From Comamonas sp. B21-038 (GTDB lineage Bacteria; Pseudomonadota; Gammaproteobacteria; Burkholderiales; Burkholderiaceae_C), in assembly GCF_022387135.1 (NCBI RefSeq), contig NZ_CP092462.1:2542001-2606000 (forward strand): a stretch of 64,000 nt of DNA. Direction: 5' to 3'. Made by a program: the position numbers and the translations under genes. Positions 36,133-44,620 of this stretch are shown piece by piece. Positions within the stretch are counted from its first letter, which is position 1, and every line of letters begins with the position of its first letter. Below the pieces are notes generated by a model. The model saw only the letters and a program-made list of their open reading frames with translations. It had not been told where the DNA came from and ran no database searches.

Positions 36133-37268
36133 GCACCGCGTCTACGGTAGAGGCTCCAGTGCCCGACACCATTCCGGAATACTGGCAGGCTTTCTCGCGC
36201 GACTACGCCGATGCGCGCCTGCGCTTCATCACGCAAGCCCAATCGGTCGGCGCGTCGGTACACAGCTACACGCACCCCGACAAGACGACGCCCGATGGCC
36301 AGCCGCTGCGCATCGATGTCGCCCGGCTCGGCCCTGCGGATGCAACGCGCACCTTGCTGCTCATCAGCGGCACGCACGGCCTCGAAGGTGCTGCGGGTTC
36401 GGCCGCGCAGATCGGCTGGCTGGCCACCGGCAGCGCCCGCGCGTTGCCGGCGGACACCAACGTGGTGCTGATCCACGCGATCAATCCCTACGGCTGGTCG
36501 CACCAGACACGCACAACGGAAAACAACGTCGACCTGAACCGCAACTTTGTCGACCACAGCAAGCCGTATCCGCCCAACGATGCCTACGATCTTCTGCACC
36601 CGCACCTGGTGCCGGCGCAGTGGACGCAGGCCGGGCTGGCAGCCGCAACAGCAGCGGTCGATGCCTTCCGCAAGGAGCACGGTGCAGACGCCACCTTCAA
36701 CGCCACTGCCAGCGGTCAATACAAGTATCCGCAAGGGCTGGTCTATGGCGGAGAGCAGCGTGAGTGGTCGAACCTGACACTGGAAACCATCCTGCGCGAG
36801 CACCTGGCGCAGTCGCAAAAAGTGGCGCTGATCGACTGGCACACCGGCATTGGTGAATACGGCGAGCCTTTCTTCCTGTGCTTCAACGAAGAAGGCAGCG
36901 AAGAGCAGCAACAAGCCGCCAGCTGGTGGGGCAAGGAGCGCGTGCTCGACCAGCGTCCGCACGGCTTGGCGCGCCCCAACTACCAAGGCCTGGTATTCCG
37001 TGGTGTCGAGCAGTTCCTGCCGGGCCGCCAGGTGGCCGGCGCCGTCGTCGAATTCGGCACACGCGGCCGCCAGGTCGGCGAAGCGCTGCGGCTGGACCAA
37101 TGGCTGCGCTTCAAGAGCAGCCAGGCAGCGGACGCCACCCGCGACGACATCCTTCGCCATGACCTGATCGACGCATTCGTTCCTTATGCCAGCGGCTGGC
37201 GCCAGTCGGTGCTGAGCCACGGCATTCACATCACGGAGCAGGCCTTGCAAGGTCTGGCCTCCTGGTAA
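36129..37268 (+). CDS. DUF2817 / M14-like zinc hydrolase
   Basis: 379 residues. SGTHGLEGAAGS (His and Glu), NVDLNRNF (Arg/Asn region) and LIDWHTGIGEYG (second His) are the M14 carboxypeptidase-like sites kept in DUF2817; GAVVEFGTRG near the end supplies the catalytic Glu. There is no signal peptide, so it acts in the cytoplasm. Members are thought to hydrolyse amide bonds of small compounds or modified peptides, but few are characterised. It is cotranscribed with a peptide-type ABC importer and an acyl-CoA ligase, so it probably splits an imported amide or peptide-like molecule. Confidence 0.8.
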   Translation: MSTASTVEAPVPDTIPEYWQAFSRDYADARLRFITQAQSVGASVHSYTHPDKTTPDGQPLRIDVARLGPADATRTLLLISGTHGLEGAAGSAAQIGWLATGSARALPADTNVVLIHAINPYGWSHQTRTTENNVDLNRNFVDHSKPYPPNDAYDLLHPHLVPAQWTQAGLAAATAAVDAFRKEHGADATFNATASGQYKYPQGLVYGGEQREWSNLTLETILREHLAQSQKVALIDWHTGIGEYGEPFFLCFNEEGSEEQQQAASWWGKERVLDQRPHGLARPNYQGLVFRGVEQFLPGRQVAGAVVEFGTRGRQVGEALRLDQWLRFKSSQAADATRDDILRHDLIDAFVPYASGWRQSVLSHGIHITEQALQGLASW

Positions 37269-37289
37269 TTTTTTGATGCGAGTTTCCCC

Positions 37290-38303
37290 ATGAAAGCCAT
37301 TGTTTTGCACGAACACGGCGGCAACGACAAGTTGACGCTGGACACCCAATTCCCCGATCCGGCACCCGGCCCTGATGACGTCGTCGTCCGCGTCAAGGCA
37401 TCGTCGCTGAACTACCACGATGTGTTCACGCGCCGTGGCATGCCGGGCATCCGCCTGGATTTCCCGATCATCATCGGCCTGGACGTGGCCGGTGAAATAG
37501 CGGAAGTCGGCGCCAACGTCAGCGACTGGAAAGTCGGCGACCGCGTGCTGGTGGATCCGATCGACCGTGTCAACGGAGGCCTGGTCGGCGAGACCATCCA
37601 CGGCGGCCTGGCCGAGTTGTGCCGCGTCGGCGCGCACCAGTTGATCAAGCTGCCGGAAGACGTCAGCTTTGCTGAAGCCGCCGCCTTGCCGGTGGCCTAT
37701 GGCACCGCGCTGCGCATGATGGAAACCATTGGCCAGGTGAAAGCCGGAGAGAAGGTCTTGATCCTCGGCGCCAGCGGCGGCGTTGGCGTCTGCGCCGTGC
37801 AGCTGGCCAAGCTGGCCGGCGCCACCGTCATCGCTGCTGCCGGCTCCAAAGAAAAGGCCGACCGTCTGCGTGAATTGGGGGCGGACGACGTGATCCTGTA
37901 TACCGAAGAGGATTTCGTCAAAGCCATCTACGCACGCTACGGCAAGCCCGGACGCCGCCGCAACGGTCCGCAAGGCGGTGTCGATGTCGTGGTCAACTTC
38001 ACCGGCGGCGATACCTGGACCCAATCGCTTCGCGTGCTGCGTGTGGGAGGCCGCGTGCTGACCTGCGGCGCCACCGCCGGCTACGATCCGAAGGAAGACC
38101 TGCGCTTCATCTGGACCTTCGAGCTGCAGATCCTTGGCTCGAACGGTTGGGAGCGCCAGGACCTGCACCGCCTGCTGGAGCTGGTGCAAACCAAGAAGCT
38201 CAAAGTGCTTGTCAACAAGCAATGGCCGCTGGAGCAAGGCGCGCAGGCACTCGCCAGCCTGGAAGACCGCAACGTCTTCGGCAAGGTACTGGTGGGCGCA
38301 TGA
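37290..38303 (+). CDS. Medium-chain dehydrogenase/reductase (quinone-reductase-like)
   Basis: 337 residues. GroES-like N-terminal domain (SSLNYHDVFTRRGMPG) and Rossmann domain with ILGASGGVGVCAVQLAKLAG. It lacks the structural-zinc Cys cluster and the usual catalytic Cys, as in the NADPH quinone-oxidoreductase/enoyl-reductase branch. Twenty-one bases separate it from the DUF2817 gene and it overlaps the thioesterase gene by ATGA, so all are translated from one message. The likely role is reduction of an activated double bond or carbonyl of the pathway intermediate. Confidence 0.85.
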   Translation: MKAIVLHEHGGNDKLTLDTQFPDPAPGPDDVVVRVKASSLNYHDVFTRRGMPGIRLDFPIIIGLDVAGEIAEVGANVSDWKVGDRVLVDPIDRVNGGLVGETIHGGLAELCRVGAHQLIKLPEDVSFAEAAALPVAYGTALRMMETIGQVKAGEKVLILGASGGVGVCAVQLAKLAGATVIAAAGSKEKADRLRELGADDVILYTEEDFVKAIYARYGKPGRRRNGPQGGVDVVVNFTGGDTWTQSLRVLRVGGRVLTCGATAGYDPKEDLRFIWTFELQILGSNGWERQDLHRLLELVQTKKLKVLVNKQWPLEQGAQALASLEDRNVFGKVLVGA

Positions 38304-38728
38304 GCATCCCCTCTCCCCAAAAACTCGGCGCCGCCGATATCCAGGCCATCTTCGAGAACTCCCCCTTCATCGCATCGCTGAAGCTGGATGTGAAGGAAGT
38401 CGACCATGACAAGGGCGTGCTGACGGTGGCCGCTCCTTTTCTGCCGGCCTTCGAGCGCGGTGCGAACACCGGCCAATGGCATGGCGGTCCGCTGGCCGCC
38501 ATCATCGACACGGTGGGCGACTTCGCTGTCGGCATGCAGATCGGCCGTGGCCTGCCGACCATCAACTTCCGCGTCGACTACCTGCGCCCGGCCATCAACA
38601 CCAACTTGCTGGCCGTTGCCACCGTGCGCCGCGCCGGCAAGTCGGTCGGCGTCGCCGATGTCGACCTGTACAACGACCAAGGCGTGCTGCTGGCCATCGG
38701 TCGCGCCAGCTACTCCACCCTGCCCTGA
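38300..38728 (+). CDS. PaaI-type hotdog thioesterase
   Basis: 142 residues. The hotdog fold is shown by NTGQWHGGPLAAIIDTVGDFAVGM, where the Gly-Gly turn and the following acidic residue form the active site, and by the strand pattern TINFRVDYLRPA. These enzymes hydrolyse acyl-CoA thioesters. In this operon it would free the product or rescue CoA from dead-end esters made by the ligase at 42271. It starts within the stop of the preceding gene. Confidence 0.85.
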   Translation: MSIPSPQKLGAADIQAIFENSPFIASLKLDVKEVDHDKGVLTVAAPFLPAFERGANTGQWHGGPLAAIIDTVGDFAVGMQIGRGLPTINFRVDYLRPAINTNLLAVATVRRAGKSVGVADVDLYNDQGVLLAIGRASYSTLP

Positions 38729-38743
38729 ACCAAGGAACCACCT

Positions 38744-40363
38744 ATGAGCACGTCCGGCCTGTCACGCCGTCAATTCAATTTCCGCAGCATCTCTGGCGTA
38801 GCACTAGCGGCCTCTGGCGGTTGGGCGCTTCCGTCCTTCGCGCAAACCGCCACGCCCAAACGCGGCGGTACCTTGGTCGCCACCTGGGGCGGCCTGGAGC
38901 CGCAAGCGCTGTTCGTGCCGGGCGGCGGAGGTTCAAGCCCGTTCCAGACTTCGACCAAAATCCTGGAGCGCCTGCTCAAGCTGGACGAAAAACTGGAGTT
39001 CCAACCGGTGCTGGCAGAAACCATCACGCCATCTGCCGACTTCAAGCAATACACCATCACCTTGCGCAAAGGCGTGAAGTGGCATGACGGTGCAGAGTTC
39101 GACGCCAAAGACGTGGTCTATAACTTCCTGCAGCACTGGAAGCCGATTTCGGCCGGCATCGCGCTCAAGGCCCTGAGCAAGGTCACCGCCCCCGACAGCC
39201 ACACCGTGGTGCTGACCTTCGACCAGCCGACCCCTGAGTTCTTCCTGAAGTCCATCCTGGCGGGCCAATACCAATTGGTGGTACCGCGCCATCTGTACGA
39301 AGGCAAGGACCTGCTGACCAACCCGCTGAACAACACGCCGGTCGGCACCGGCCCGTGGAAATACGGCCAGTGGGTGCGCGGCAGCCATGTGCTGTATGCG
39401 CGCAATGCCAATTACTGGAGCGCCAACCGCCCCTATCTCGACAAACTGATCATCCGCTGGTGGGGCGACCCGGCTTCGCGCGCGGCGGCGCTGGAGACCG
39501 GCGAGCTGTCGGTGGCCTATTCGAATCCGGTGCCTGCACGCGATATCGACCGTCTGGTGAAAACCGGCAAGGTCGTCGTCGACACGCGTGGCTACGAGAA
39601 CTCGGCATGGACCGTGACTGCCGAATTCAACCAGCGCCGTGAGCATGTGAAGCGCAAGGAGGTGCGCCAGGCGCTGCTGCATGCAATCAACCGCCAGTTC
39701 ATCGTCGATACGATCTATTTCGGCCGGGGCAAGCCCGCCATCTCGCCGATCTTCAGCAGCAACAAGCAGTTCTATACCGACGATGTGCCGCGCTATGCGT
39801 TCGATCCCAAGAAGGCGGGCGCGCTGCTGGACGCCGCCGGCCTGCCGCTGAAAGACGGCAAGCGCTTTTCCGTCAATGTGGTGGCTGCTGCATGGTTTGA
39901 AGAGAATGCCAAGCTTGGTCAGTACATCAAGCAGGCGCTCGAAGATGTGGGCGTGGAGGTCAAGCTGGACTCGGTCGATCGCGCTACCGCGCTCAAGCGC
40001 ATCTATGGCGACTACGACTACGACATTGCCATCTCCAACTTCACCGCGCCGCTGGAGCTGGTGCCGACGGTGACGCAGTTTTTCACGACCGATGGCATCG
40101 TCAAGGGTGCAGCCTTCCGCAATGCAACCGGGTACTCCAGCAAGGACATGGATGCGCTGGTGTCACAGCTGATGACGGAAACCAATCCAAAGGCACGCCA
40201 GAAACTGGCTGCAGACTTTGCCAAGCTGGCCTCGACCGATGTGCCGATCGTACCGCTGGTGGAAATGGAGTCCTTCACGCTGGCCGGCAAGAAGGTACGC
40301 AATGTCACGCGTGGTGCCAACGTCCAGGGCGAGTCGCTCGATGACGCCTGGATCGACAGCTAA
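38744..40363 (+). CDS. ABC importer substrate-binding protein (family 5, peptide type) with Tat-like signal
   Basis: 539 residues. The leader LSRRQFNF followed by a hydrophobic stretch and SFAQTA is a Tat-type signal; some Dpp/Nik-type receptors use this. The body matches the SBP_bac_5 family: TITLRKGVKWHDGAEFDAKDV, NTPVGTGPWKYGQW and VRQALLHAINRQFI. AAGGA lies before the ATG. It would bind a peptide-like, amide or other organic ligand in the periplasm and deliver it to the permeases encoded directly downstream. The ligand is unknown. Confidence 0.9.
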   Translation: MSTSGLSRRQFNFRSISGVALAASGGWALPSFAQTATPKRGGTLVATWGGLEPQALFVPGGGGSSPFQTSTKILERLLKLDEKLEFQPVLAETITPSADFKQYTITLRKGVKWHDGAEFDAKDVVYNFLQHWKPISAGIALKALSKVTAPDSHTVVLTFDQPTPEFFLKSILAGQYQLVVPRHLYEGKDLLTNPLNNTPVGTGPWKYGQWVRGSHVLYARNANYWSANRPYLDKLIIRWWGDPASRAAALETGELSVAYSNPVPARDIDRLVKTGKVVVDTRGYENSAWTVTAEFNQRREHVKRKEVRQALLHAINRQFIVDTIYFGRGKPAISPIFSSNKQFYTDDVPRYAFDPKKAGALLDAAGLPLKDGKRFSVNVVAAAWFEENAKLGQYIKQALEDVGVEVKLDSVDRATALKRIYGDYDYDIAISNFTAPLELVPTVTQFFTTDGIVKGAAFRNATGYSSKDMDALVSQLMTETNPKARQKLAADFAKLASTDVPIVPLVEMESFTLAGKKVRNVTRGANVQGESLDDAWIDS

Positions 40364-40377
40364 AAAGGTGGGTTGAA

Positions 40378-41346
40378 ATGCTTGCTCTTCTGCTGCGCCG
40401 GCTCCTGCAGGCCGTGCCCCTGCTGCTTGGCGTGATTGTCCTCAACTTTACGTTGATCCAGATGGTGCCCGGCACCTTCCTGGACGTCATGACGGCCGAG
40501 CAGCAGGTGACCGACCAGGCCATGATCGATCGCTTGCGCGTGACCTACGGGGTGGACCAGCCACCGGCCATTCAGCTGGCGAAGTACATCGGCTCGGTCG
40601 CCAAGCTGGACCTGGGCTATTCGTACCGCCACAACCTGCCGGTGATCGACGTGCTGTGGGCGCACCTGCCGGCGACCTTGCTGCTGATGTTTGCAGCCTT
40701 GCTGATCGCGGTGCTGGTGGGGTCGGCTGCGGGCATCGTCTCTGCGCTCAAGGTGAACACCTGGTGGGACACGGCGGTGTCGGTGTTTGCCGTGCTGTGC
40801 TTTGCCGCGCCAAGCTTCTGGCTCGGCATCATGCTGATCATCCTGTTCTGCGTGAAGCTGGGCTGGTTCCCGGTGGGCGGCATGGTCACCATCGGCCTCG
40901 ACGGGGGCTGGTGGACGCAAGCGGTGGATATCTTGCATCACCTGTTCCTGCCCGCGCTGACCCTCGGGCTGTTCTACAGCGCCAACTATGCCCGCGTGAT
41001 GCGCGCCTCGATGCTGGAAGTCAGCCGCATGGACCACGTGCGTACCGCCCACGCCAAAGGCCTGAAACACAGTGCCGTGGTGCTGCGGCACATGGCGCGC
41101 AACGCCATGCTGCCAGTGGTCACGCTGTTTGGTCTGCAACTTGGCGCGGTGCTGGGCGGCAGCATCGTGGTCGAGGCCGTTTTCAGCTGGCCGGGTATCG
41201 GCGGGGTGCTGTTCGACAGCGTGATGAGCCGCAACTATCCGGTGGTGCTCGGCATTCTGGTGCTGAGTTCCGTGGTGGTCATTCTGGCCAACATCCTGAT
41301 CGATCTTCTCTACGCCCGGCTCGATCCGCGCATCAAGGCCCACTGA
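40378..41346 (+). CDS. ABC importer permease, DppB-like
   Basis: 322 residues with six membrane helices. The EAA loop is RTAHAKGLKHSAVVLRHMARNA, the contact site for the ATPase. The start MLALLLRRLLQAVPLLLGVI is typical for DppB/OppB-type permeases. AAAGG precedes the ATG, and the next permease begins two bases past the stop. Confidence 0.92.
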   Translation: MLALLLRRLLQAVPLLLGVIVLNFTLIQMVPGTFLDVMTAEQQVTDQAMIDRLRVTYGVDQPPAIQLAKYIGSVAKLDLGYSYRHNLPVIDVLWAHLPATLLLMFAALLIAVLVGSAAGIVSALKVNTWWDTAVSVFAVLCFAAPSFWLGIMLIILFCVKLGWFPVGGMVTIGLDGGWWTQAVDILHHLFLPALTLGLFYSANYARVMRASMLEVSRMDHVRTAHAKGLKHSAVVLRHMARNAMLPVVTLFGLQLGAVLGGSIVVEAVFSWPGIGGVLFDSVMSRNYPVVLGILVLSSVVVILANILIDLLYARLDPRIKAH

Positions 41347-41347
41347 C

Positions 41348-42232
41348 ATGACAACGCCCTTAACGCTCGCGCCGGCGCCCACCGTTCGCGCCAAGCGCAG
41401 CGACCAACTCATCGCCCGTTTTGCCCGCCATCGCGGCGCAGTGGTCGGTGCCTTGTTGCTCGCGCTAGTAGTGCTGATGGCAATGACGGCAGACCTGCTG
41501 TACCCCGGCAATCCGCTGCGCATCGTCGCCGCGCCGGAGATCTGGCCCTTCACCGACCGCGCCTACCCGCTCGGCACCGATGCATTGGGCCGCGACATCA
41601 CCGCCATGATCGTGCATGGCGCGCGCGCCACCTTGCTGATCGGCCTGGTGGCGGCTGCGGCGGCCACCGCCATTGGCGTTACCGTCGGCGCGCTGGCGAC
41701 CTGGTACGGCGGCTGGGTGGAAGAGATTTTGATGCGCCTGACCGAGCTGTTCCAGATCATCCCGAACGTGGTCTTCGTGCTCACGGTGGTGTCTGTGCTG
41801 GGACCGAAGATCGGCAACATCACGATCGCCGTGGGCTTGGTGTCATGGCCGCCGATTGCACGACTCACCCGTGCTGAATTCCTGTCGCTGAAGGAGCGTG
41901 AGTTCGTACAGGCCTGCCGTGCCGTGGCGCTCAGTCCGGGGCGCATCATCTTCCGCGAGATTCTGCCCAACGCGCTGCCGCCGGTCATCGTGATGGCGTC
42001 GCTGGTGGTGGCCGGCGCCATCCTGTACGAATCGGTGGTGTCCTTCCTGGGCCTCGGTGACCCGAACATCGCCAGCTGGGGCCGCATGGTCGGCGAGGGC
42101 CGCACCTTGATCCGATCGTCATGGTTCCTGAGTGCCGTGCCCGGCGTGGCGATTATGTTGATCGTGCTCGCCCTGAACCTGGTCGGCGACGGTCTGAACG
42201 ACGCCCTGAATCCCAAACTGCGCAAACGCTGA
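41348..42232 (+). CDS. ABC importer permease, DppC-like
   Basis: 294 residues. A short cytoplasmic N-terminus with the OppC_N helix (GAVVGALLLALVVLMAMTADLL) precedes the marker segment YPLGTDALGRDITAMIVHGAR and the EAA loop EFVQACRAVALSPGRIIFREIL. It pairs with the permease at 40378. The ATPase for the complex is encoded four genes later at 44621. Confidence 0.92.
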   Translation: MTTPLTLAPAPTVRAKRSDQLIARFARHRGAVVGALLLALVVLMAMTADLLYPGNPLRIVAAPEIWPFTDRAYPLGTDALGRDITAMIVHGARATLLIGLVAAAAATAIGVTVGALATWYGGWVEEILMRLTELFQIIPNVVFVLTVVSVLGPKIGNITIAVGLVSWPPIARLTRAEFLSLKEREFVQACRAVALSPGRIIFREILPNALPPVIVMASLVVAGAILYESVVSFLGLGDPNIASWGRMVGEGRTLIRSSWFLSAVPGVAIMLIVLALNLVGDGLNDALNPKLRKR

Positions 42233-42270
42233 CCGCCCGCGCTGCAATCCTTTCCTTACGCCAACGCACC

Positions 42271-43806
42271 ATGACTGACTTTCGCTACAACCTCGGCGAT
42301 CTGAACGATCCCGCCCTTCCCCTTGACCTTCCGGCCATCGTCGACCTGCGTGACTTTGACCAGCCCCGTGAATACAGCCATGCGGATATCCGGGGGCTGG
42401 CCGGCGGCGTCGCTCGCTGGTTGCAGGCGCAAGGCCTGCCGCGTGGTTCGCGCATCGCCATCGCCTCGCTCAACCGGGCTGAGTTTCTGATCAGCTATTT
42501 CGGCATCATGCGCGCCGGCTACGTCGCCGTGCCGATCAACATCAAGCAACCCGAGCAAACCATTGCCTACGTGCTCCAGGACGCCCATATCGTGCTGGCG
42601 TTTGTCGATGGTGCACGACGCAATACCTTTTCTGCCTATGTGCGCGTGGTCGACTTCGACGATGCCGGCCCCGAGGGCTTTGCTGCACAGATCACACCGG
42701 CCGAGTTCGAGAGCATTCGCCCGCAAGCGGATGAAGAAGGCCAGATGCTGTACACCTCCGGATCGACCGGCATACCCAAGGGTGTGCCGCTGACCCATAG
42801 CGGGCAATTGTGGGCGCTCCAAGTCACCACGCCGCCGCCGGCGGAGCCGCAACGCCTGCTGCTGGCGCAACCGCTGTTCCACATGAATGGCCTGTTCATG
42901 GCCAAACGCGCCTTTGCGTTGCATTCGCAGCTGGTGATCCTGCCGGGCTTCGATGTGGACCATTACCTGACCGCGTTGGAACGCTACCGCATCAACACGG
43001 TGACCGCTGTGCCGACCATGTTCGCCCGCTTGATCCGTGATCCGGCACGTCTGCAAGGCCGCGATTTCTCGTCCCTCAAGCGCGTGGCATTGGCATCCGC
43101 TCCGATGACACTGGACCTTCTCGGCCGCCTCAAGGCCCTCTTTCCCGCGACCCAGTTTGCCCATGGCTATGGCACGACCGAAGCCGGGCCGGCGGTGTTT
43201 GGCCCCCATCCGGACGGCATCCCCTTGCCGGACCTGGCGGTCGGCCATCCGATCCATGTGGACCATGTGCGGCTGGTCGATGGCCCCAATGAGAACGAAG
43301 GCGTGCTGCTGATGCGCAACCCCGCCGTGCTGGCCGGCTACCACAACCTGCCCGAGAAGAGCGCACAGGTGCTCCATGACGGCTGGTACACCAGCGGCGA
43401 TGTGATGCGGCGCGACGAGCAAGGCTTTTACTACTTCATCGGCCGCGCCGACGACATGTTTGTCTGCTCGGGTGAAAACATCTATCCGGTGGAAGTGGAA
43501 AAACTGCTGGAGCGCCATCCCGATGTCATCCAGGTCAGCGTGGTGCCATTGCCGGATGAAGAACGCGCGCATGTGCCGGTGGCCTTTGTGGTGCGCCGCC
43601 CGGGCAGCACGCTCGATGCCGACACGCTCAAGCGCTTTGCGCTGGACAACGGCCCCGCCTACCAGCATCCGCGCCGTGTGCGCTTTGTCGCGGAGTTGCC
43701 ATGGGCCGGCACCAACAAGGTGGACCGCCATGTGCTGATCCAGTTGGCACGCCAGCTTGAAGCCGGGCAAGGCTGGCTGCACGCCGATGACGAGGTGGTC
43801 GCATGA
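42271..43806 (+). CDS. AMP-forming acyl/aryl-CoA ligase
   Basis: 511 residues. The P-loop motif is LYTSGSTGIPKG, the A5 motif HGYGTTEAGP, the hinge YTSGDVMRRDEQGFYYFIGR, and the A10 lysine is in GTNKVDRH. Members activate carboxylic acids with ATP and CoA; the branch (fatty, aromatic or other) cannot be told. It sits between the importer permeases and an SDR in the same operon, so it probably activates the acid released by the DUF2817 hydrolase. The ATG at 42271 fits the family N-terminus. Confidence 0.9.
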   Translation: MTDFRYNLGDLNDPALPLDLPAIVDLRDFDQPREYSHADIRGLAGGVARWLQAQGLPRGSRIAIASLNRAEFLISYFGIMRAGYVAVPINIKQPEQTIAYVLQDAHIVLAFVDGARRNTFSAYVRVVDFDDAGPEGFAAQITPAEFESIRPQADEEGQMLYTSGSTGIPKGVPLTHSGQLWALQVTTPPPAEPQRLLLAQPLFHMNGLFMAKRAFALHSQLVILPGFDVDHYLTALERYRINTVTAVPTMFARLIRDPARLQGRDFSSLKRVALASAPMTLDLLGRLKALFPATQFAHGYGTTEAGPAVFGPHPDGIPLPDLAVGHPIHVDHVRLVDGPNENEGVLLMRNPAVLAGYHNLPEKSAQVLHDGWYTSGDVMRRDEQGFYYFIGRADDMFVCSGENIYPVEVEKLLERHPDVIQVSVVPLPDEERAHVPVAFVVRRPGSTLDADTLKRFALDNGPAYQHPRRVRFVAELPWAGTNKVDRHVLIQLARQLEAGQGWLHADDEVVA

Positions 43807-44576
43807 GCCAGCACAACCGCTTTGATCTGACCGGAAAAATCGCGCTGGTGACCGGCGCCAGCCGCGGTATCGGCCGTGCCATCGCCGTGGCCTTGGCGGA
43901 ACAAGGTGCGCGCATCATCGTGCATTACCACCAGGCCGGCGATGCCGCTGACGGATTGGCATCCGAGATCCGCGCACAAGGCGGCGAGGCCTGGACCGTG
44001 GCCGCAGACCTGTCTGCCGCCGATGGTGCAAGCGTGCTGGCCCATGCGGTCAAGGCCATCGTCAGGGACGCGTCCGCAGGAGGCCTGGACATCCTGGTCA
44101 ACAACGCCGGTGTTGGCTTACGCGCACGCATTGCCGATGTGCGCGAAGAAGACTTTGACCGCGTGCTGCAGGTGAACCTGAAGACGCCGTTCTTCCTGAT
44201 CCAGCAATTGCTGCCGGTGCTGCGCGACGGCGGCCGCATCATCAACGTGTCGTCGATGGGCACACGGGCGGCCTATCCGGAAATGAGCGTGTATGCCCCG
44301 GCCAAGGGCGGGCTGGAAGCGCTGACCTTGCTGCTGGCAGCGGAACTCGGCCCGCGCAACATCACGGTGAATGCCGTGCTGCCCGGCGCGACGGCAACCG
44401 ACCTCAACCAGCGCGCCCGCGATCCTGAAACCGCCAAGGTCATTGCCCAGACGGTCGCATTGGGCCGCGTCGGCCAGCCCGATGACATCGCCGACATCGT
44501 CACCTTTCTGGCCAGCAACGCGGGCCGCTGGGTGACCGGCCAGAACATCGATGCCACCGGTGGCCAACGCCTCTGA
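43803..44576 (+). CDS. Short-chain dehydrogenase/reductase (FabG-like)
   Basis: 257 residues. TGASRGIG binds the cofactor, NNAGVG and NVSSMGTRAAYPEMSVYAPAKGG give Ser, Tyr and Lys of the catalytic set; the tail is WVTGQNIDATGGQRL. It overlaps the ligase stop by four bases. Together with the ligase it looks like a beta-oxidation-type step on a CoA ester, though no hydratase or thiolase is in the cluster. Confidence 0.9.
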   Translation: MSQHNRFDLTGKIALVTGASRGIGRAIAVALAEQGARIIVHYHQAGDAADGLASEIRAQGGEAWTVAADLSAADGASVLAHAVKAIVRDASAGGLDILVNNAGVGLRARIADVREEDFDRVLQVNLKTPFFLIQQLLPVLRDGGRIINVSSMGTRAAYPEMSVYAPAKGGLEALTLLLAAELGPRNITVNAVLPGATATDLNQRARDPETAKVIAQTVALGRVGQPDDIADIVTFLASNAGRWVTGQNIDATGGQRL

Positions 44577-44620
44577 AACCGCATTGGACCGGTCCACACC
44601 AAGATCGCCAAGATTGATTT

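Noticed and set aside
35976-38237. 753-codon minus-strand open frame opposite DUF2817 and MDR genes
   Set aside because: Antisense shadow; the plus strand has complete motif sets and operon spacing.
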